Shown: positions 60,985 to 64,000 of the stretch, piece by piece
Layout: each line of letters opens with the position of its first letter
Position numbering within the stretch: the first letter of the stretch is position 1
From: Sphingobacteriales bacterium
Lineage (GTDB): Bacteria > Bacteroidota > Bacteroidia > Chitinophagales > UBA2359
Assembly (NCBI GenBank): GCA_016718845.1
Contig: JADKCK010000101.1
Location: 1-64,000 of the forward strand
Direction of reading: 5' to 3'
DNA: 64,000 bases
Position numbers and translations under genes: made by a program
Notes under the pieces: generated by a model
What the model saw: the letters and a program-made list of their open reading frames with translations, nothing else
Databases searched by the model: none
Told to the model about the DNA's origin: nothing

Positions 60985-63900
60985 CTATTGTTTTACAAAG
61001 TTAGTAGTTATTACTTCGTTACCGTTGTTTAGTTTTACAAAGTATACGCCACTTGGGTAGTTAGCCACATCAATATTTAAGGTATTTTCGCCACCTGTTG
61101 CGTTAATGTTTTGGGTATTCATTAAACGTCCTGCTGCGTCGTAGGTGTTGGCTTGTATTTTGGCGGTTTGTGCCGATACAAATTTAACCGTAACGTTGTG
61201 TGTAGCAGGTACCGGGTAGATAGTTGTTACACCCAAAGTAGTTTCGCCACGAACCAAAGTTACTGTACCGCCGTAGTTGCGTGTACCATCGAAATTGGTT
61301 TGGCTAATGCGGTAGTACGACATGCCTGCGGGAGCTTCTTTATCTAAGTAGGTATAAGCGCTAGCGGTGTTGGTGTTACCTTTGCCGTCTATGGTAGCAA
61401 TGGCAGTAAAGTTAGTGCCATTTGATGAACGCTCGAGGGTAAAGTAGTCGTTGTTTACTTCCGATGCGGTTATCCATTTCAATTCGTTGCCTGTTGCTTT
61501 TACTTCGCCAGTAAAGCTCAACCAAGCCACATCTAAACCAACATAAACAGGTACTTGCAACGATGCGGTACAGCCTAAGTTGTCGGTGGCGGTAATGGTT
61601 AAGAAGAAGGTAGAGTCGGCATCGATGGTGTATGCTAAGTTGTTGGCTTGGAACACGCTATTGCCTGCACCTGTAAAGGTTTGACTAAAACCTGCATCAT
61701 CGCTTAATGCAATGCTATAGTTGCTACCATCTGCCGAAGGCAATCCACCGGTAATATAATACCATGCGTTGTAGGTCATGCTTATGGGATTAACGGTAAT
61801 GGCAGGCACAATAGTAATGGCAGGTAGTTGGTCGCAGCTTAGTATTTGGTCGCTTACACTAATGGTAATTACGCCCGATACGGCAGGTGTGTTGCCATCG
61901 CTTAGGCTAAATGGTATGGTAACGGTTCCGGTAAAACCATCGGCAGGAGTAAAGGTAAACGAGCCATCGGGGTTGGTAGTTAAAGTACCCGAGCCACTTG
62001 GCGATACGGTATTAAAGGCAAATGTTAGGTTATCGCCATCGGCATCGCTTGTATAGTTGCTTAGGTTGTCGGAGTAGTTGGTGGCGGTGGCTGTTGATAA
62101 TACAAAGTTTAAGTTGCCATCAATGCTTGGCTGGTTGCCACAATCGTGGGTAGCATCTATGGTAAATGTACAGCCGTTGCTGCTAATGGTGTAGCTTGCT
62201 GCTTCGCCAAATGCTATATCATCGGTTGTAAAGGTGGTTCCCATTACCATACCGCCATCGGCAGTGTAGGTTCCGTCGCCGCCGCTTAATTGGTAGCTAA
62301 CGGTATAGGTGTTGTTGTTGTAGTTACAAGTACCTACGCCTGTGCTTGCGGTAATGTCTTGGTAAAAACGTACTTCTTCGGTATTGCTAAACGCCGAGCA
62401 TTCGCCTGATAAAGACGAGCCAAAGGGTGACAACAATACGGCAGCCGATACATACAATGGTGTGTTGTAAGGATACGAGCCGTTGTTGATAAACTCGCCT
62501 GTGGTGCTGTATTCGTAGATGATGGTACCAACGGCAGTTAAGTTGCCACTTGGGCTGTTGTGTAAGATGTATCCACCTGCATAATCGGCATCGTTTACTT
62601 GTTGTCCGTTGGCAGCAGCTTGAACGCCATCGCCTTGGCACACATCAACGCGTCCGTTTGCTAAGTTAAGGTTTAGGTAAGATAACGAGCAAACGCCTGC
62701 ATTGTTAGGTGTGCAAACTGGCTCTAATGGGCAATTTAGGGTAGCTGTTAAGGTAGCTGCGCTACAAGCAACAGGTGCGCCTGCATTGCTGATGGTAAAG
62801 GTAACGGTTCCGCTTTGTCCGGGTGCTGCCGATACGGTGTTGCTGCTGCCTGTTGCTCCGTTAAACAACGACGAGATAGTTAGACCAGCGCAAGATGTAT
62901 TAACAGTAGCTGTACAAGCGGTGCTGCTTAGGCTTACTAAGTTGCTAATTTGTGGGTAAACCATTACCATAAAAGCGTCTGATTGGTCTTGGCAATCTTC
63001 AACGCCGTCTAAGCGGGCTTTTAGGTAATATGTCATAGCATTGCACGAGTTGTTGGCGGGCAATGTACCTGTAAATGCGGTACCAGTGTAGGCATCGAAG
63101 GTAGCCGATGTGCCATAAGTCCATGATACAGTACCACCTGTAAAGCTGCCATTGTTTACGCCGCCGCTATTAGTAGTAATGCTTTGACCCGAACATACGT
63201 TGCTTTGTGCTACAGATTGTGTGCCGTCTAAGGTAGAGCAAACAACAGAGGGGCAGTTGTAGTTAGCCGTTGCTGTTGTTGTTGCACAAGCAGCAGGTGC
63301 GCCGCTAAGGTTATTTACAGTAAAGGTTACACTACCACTTTCGCCGGGTGCGGCATTGTAGGTATTACCTGTACCTGTTTGTGTGCCTGTTGTCCATGTA
63401 ATGGTAAAAGCGGCACAGTTGGCGGTTACACTTGCGCTACATGTACCGTTGATGGTAGTAGCGCTAATGCTTGGATAAACAGCTACGGTAGCTACCGCAG
63501 ATTGGTCGTTACAGCCCAATACGCCATCTAAACGGGCGCGTACATAGTAAGTTACTACACTACAGCCGTTGTTGGCAGGCAGGCTACCTGTAAAAGTAGT
63601 ACCGCCAGTATAGGCATTAAACGAGGGCGATGTGCTGTATGTCCATGTCACCGAAGCACCAGTAAAGTCGTTGTCAATAACACTTCCGTTGTTTAATGTT
63701 ACTGTTTGACCCGAGCAAATGGCAGTTTCTGTTACCGATTGAGTGCCGTCTAACTCGCTACAAACTAAATCGGAGCAGTTGTACGATGCCTCAAAGATGT
63801 TGGTTGAGCAACCTGTTGGTGCATTGGGATTGTTGATGGTAAAAGTAACGGTACCGATAGCGCCGGTTTCGGGCGAGTAGAGAGAGCCTACGCCTAAGTT

Positions 63901-64000
63901 GCCTTCCGAGTCGCTCCACGATATATCAAACCCACAATCTACACTTAAGCCAAATACGCTTGCGGGACCACAATCAAATCCGTTTGATACTTCTGCTTCG
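60985..64000 (-). CDS. Large repeat-rich adhesin-like protein with T9SS signal, N-terminus beyond the window
   Basis: At least 1005 residues, open to the right edge: the frame continues upstream of the GTG at 63651 without a stop to 64000, and the upstream text repeats the same module, so 63651 is not the start. Modules of about 170 residues repeat: LDGTQSVxxxxVCSGQ, VSWTYGTSATFDAYTG, FTGTLPANNSCNAMTYY, RLDGVEDCQDQS, then AAPGQSGTVTFTI. A cadherin-like module follows (NYTSDADGDNLTFAFNTV, FTFTPADGFTGTVTIPFSLS), and a sorting domain ends it (TIYPVPATHNVTVKFV to NYPSGVYFVKLNNG). Repeated cysteines suggest disulfide-linked blades. Surface adhesion is an inference from this module type. Confidence 0.88.
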   Translation of the reverse strand, partial: EAEVSNGFDCGPASVFGLSVDCGFDISWSDSEGNLGVGSLYSPETGAIGTVTFTINNPNAPTGCSTNIFEASYNCSDLVCSELDGTQSVTETAICSGQTVTLNNGSVIDNDFTGASVTWTYSTSPSFNAYTGGTTFTGSLPANNGCSVVTYYVRARLDGVLGCNDQSAVATVAVYPSISATTINGTCSASVTANCAAFTITWTTGTQTGTGNTYNAAPGESGSVTFTVNNLSGAPAACATTTATANYNCPSVVCSTLDGTQSVAQSNVCSGQSITTNSGGVNNGSFTGGTVSWTYGTSATFDAYTGTAFTGTLPANNSCNAMTYYLKARLDGVEDCQDQSDAFMVMVYPQISNLVSLSSTACTATVNTSCAGLTISSLFNGATGSSNTVSAAPGQSGTVTFTISNAGAPVACSAATLTATLNCPLEPVCTPNNAGVCSLSYLNLNLANGRVDVCQGDGVQAAANGQQVNDADYAGGYILHNSPSGNLTAVGTIIYEYSTTGEFINNGSYPYNTPLYVSAAVLLSPFGSSLSGECSAFSNTEEVRFYQDITASTGVGTCNYNNNTYTVSYQLSGGDGTYTADGGMVMGTTFTTDDIAFGEAASYTISSNGCTFTIDATHDCGNQPSIDGNLNFVLSTATATNYSDNLSNYTSDADGDNLTFAFNTVSPSGSGTLTTNPDGSFTFTPADGFTGTVTIPFSLSDGNTPAVSGVITISVSDQILSCDQLPAITIVPAITVNPISMTYNAWYYITGGLPSADGSNYSIALSDDAGFSQTFTGAGNSVFQANNLAYTIDADSTFFLTITATDNLGCTASLQVPVYVGLDVAWLSFTGEVKATGNELKWITASEVNNDYFTLERSSNGTNFTAIATIDGKGNTNTASAYTYLDKEAPAGMSYYRISQTNFDGTRNYGGTVTLVRGETTLGVTTIYPVPATHNVTVKFVSAQTAKIQANTYDAAGRLMNTQNINATGGENTLNIDVANYPSGVYFVKLNNGNEVITTNFVKQ

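Overview
This is a chromosomal stretch of a Bacteroidota bacterium; class or order cannot be fixed from the sequence alone. The evidence is AT-rich DNA, promoters of the Bacteroidota type (TTG, about 20 nt, TAnnTTTG) in front of several genes including a tRNA, nine proteins that end in a type IX secretion (T9SS) sorting domain (a YPNP-like motif, then a GxYxC/V strand pair), and families typical of the phylum (CotH, DUF3857, Mpl, a YtxJ-type bacilliredoxin).

Region 1, about 1-8.9 kb. Every recognisable gene is broken by several frameshifts and odd substitutions: a group II intron maturase, mpl, a YtxH/YtxJ pair, a peptidoglycan-binding-like protein, a thioredoxin-like protein, a UbiX-like flavin prenyltransferase and an NADPH-dependent FMN reductase. 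One frameshift also cuts the CotH/LTD gene at about 8.87 kb. From there on genes are intact, with one exception at about 55.7 kb. Error-rich sequence at a contig end explains this better than simultaneous decay of unrelated genes.

Region 2, 8-34 kb, mixed housekeeping and signalling. CotH/LTD T9SS protein, DUF2834 membrane protein, Rpn-type nuclease, transglutaminase-like protein, GNAT acetyltransferase, PDZ histidine kinase, a Ycf48-like lipoprotein, pdxH, then a four-gene small-GTPase operon (coiled-coil protein, longin/roadblock-like protein, Arf/Rab-like GTPase, degenerate histidine kinase), tRNA-Met(CAT), an FG-GAP-like secreted protein, a glutathionylspermidine-synthase-family protein, an MscS channel, pseB, a lipoprotein, a DUF3857 protein, an ABC permease with a GroEL-apical-like insertion, and a PlsB/PlsC-type acyltransferase.

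Region 3, 34-64 kb, dominated by very large T9SS exoproteins, mostly on the minus strand: BNR/sortilin propeller proteins, a lysyl-oxidase plus beta-helix protein, two tandem TIMP/NTR-like proteins beside an M43 metalloprotease, an M4 metalloprotease joined (through a frameshift) to a beta-helix protein, and a repeat-rich adhesin cut by the window end. asnB and two small proteins of unknown role lie among them. Intergenic DNA here holds many repeats: 8-bp, 21-bp and 43-bp tandem arrays, short dispersed palindromes, a 47-nt duplicated terminator, and an in-frame 33-nt repeat insertion inside asnB.

The three best candidates for undescribed biology are the GTPase/longin-like/pseudokinase operon (19.35-22.2 kb), the protease plus TIMP-like pair (44.0-48.2 kb) and the permease with a chaperonin-like periplasmic domain (30.8-32.0 kb).
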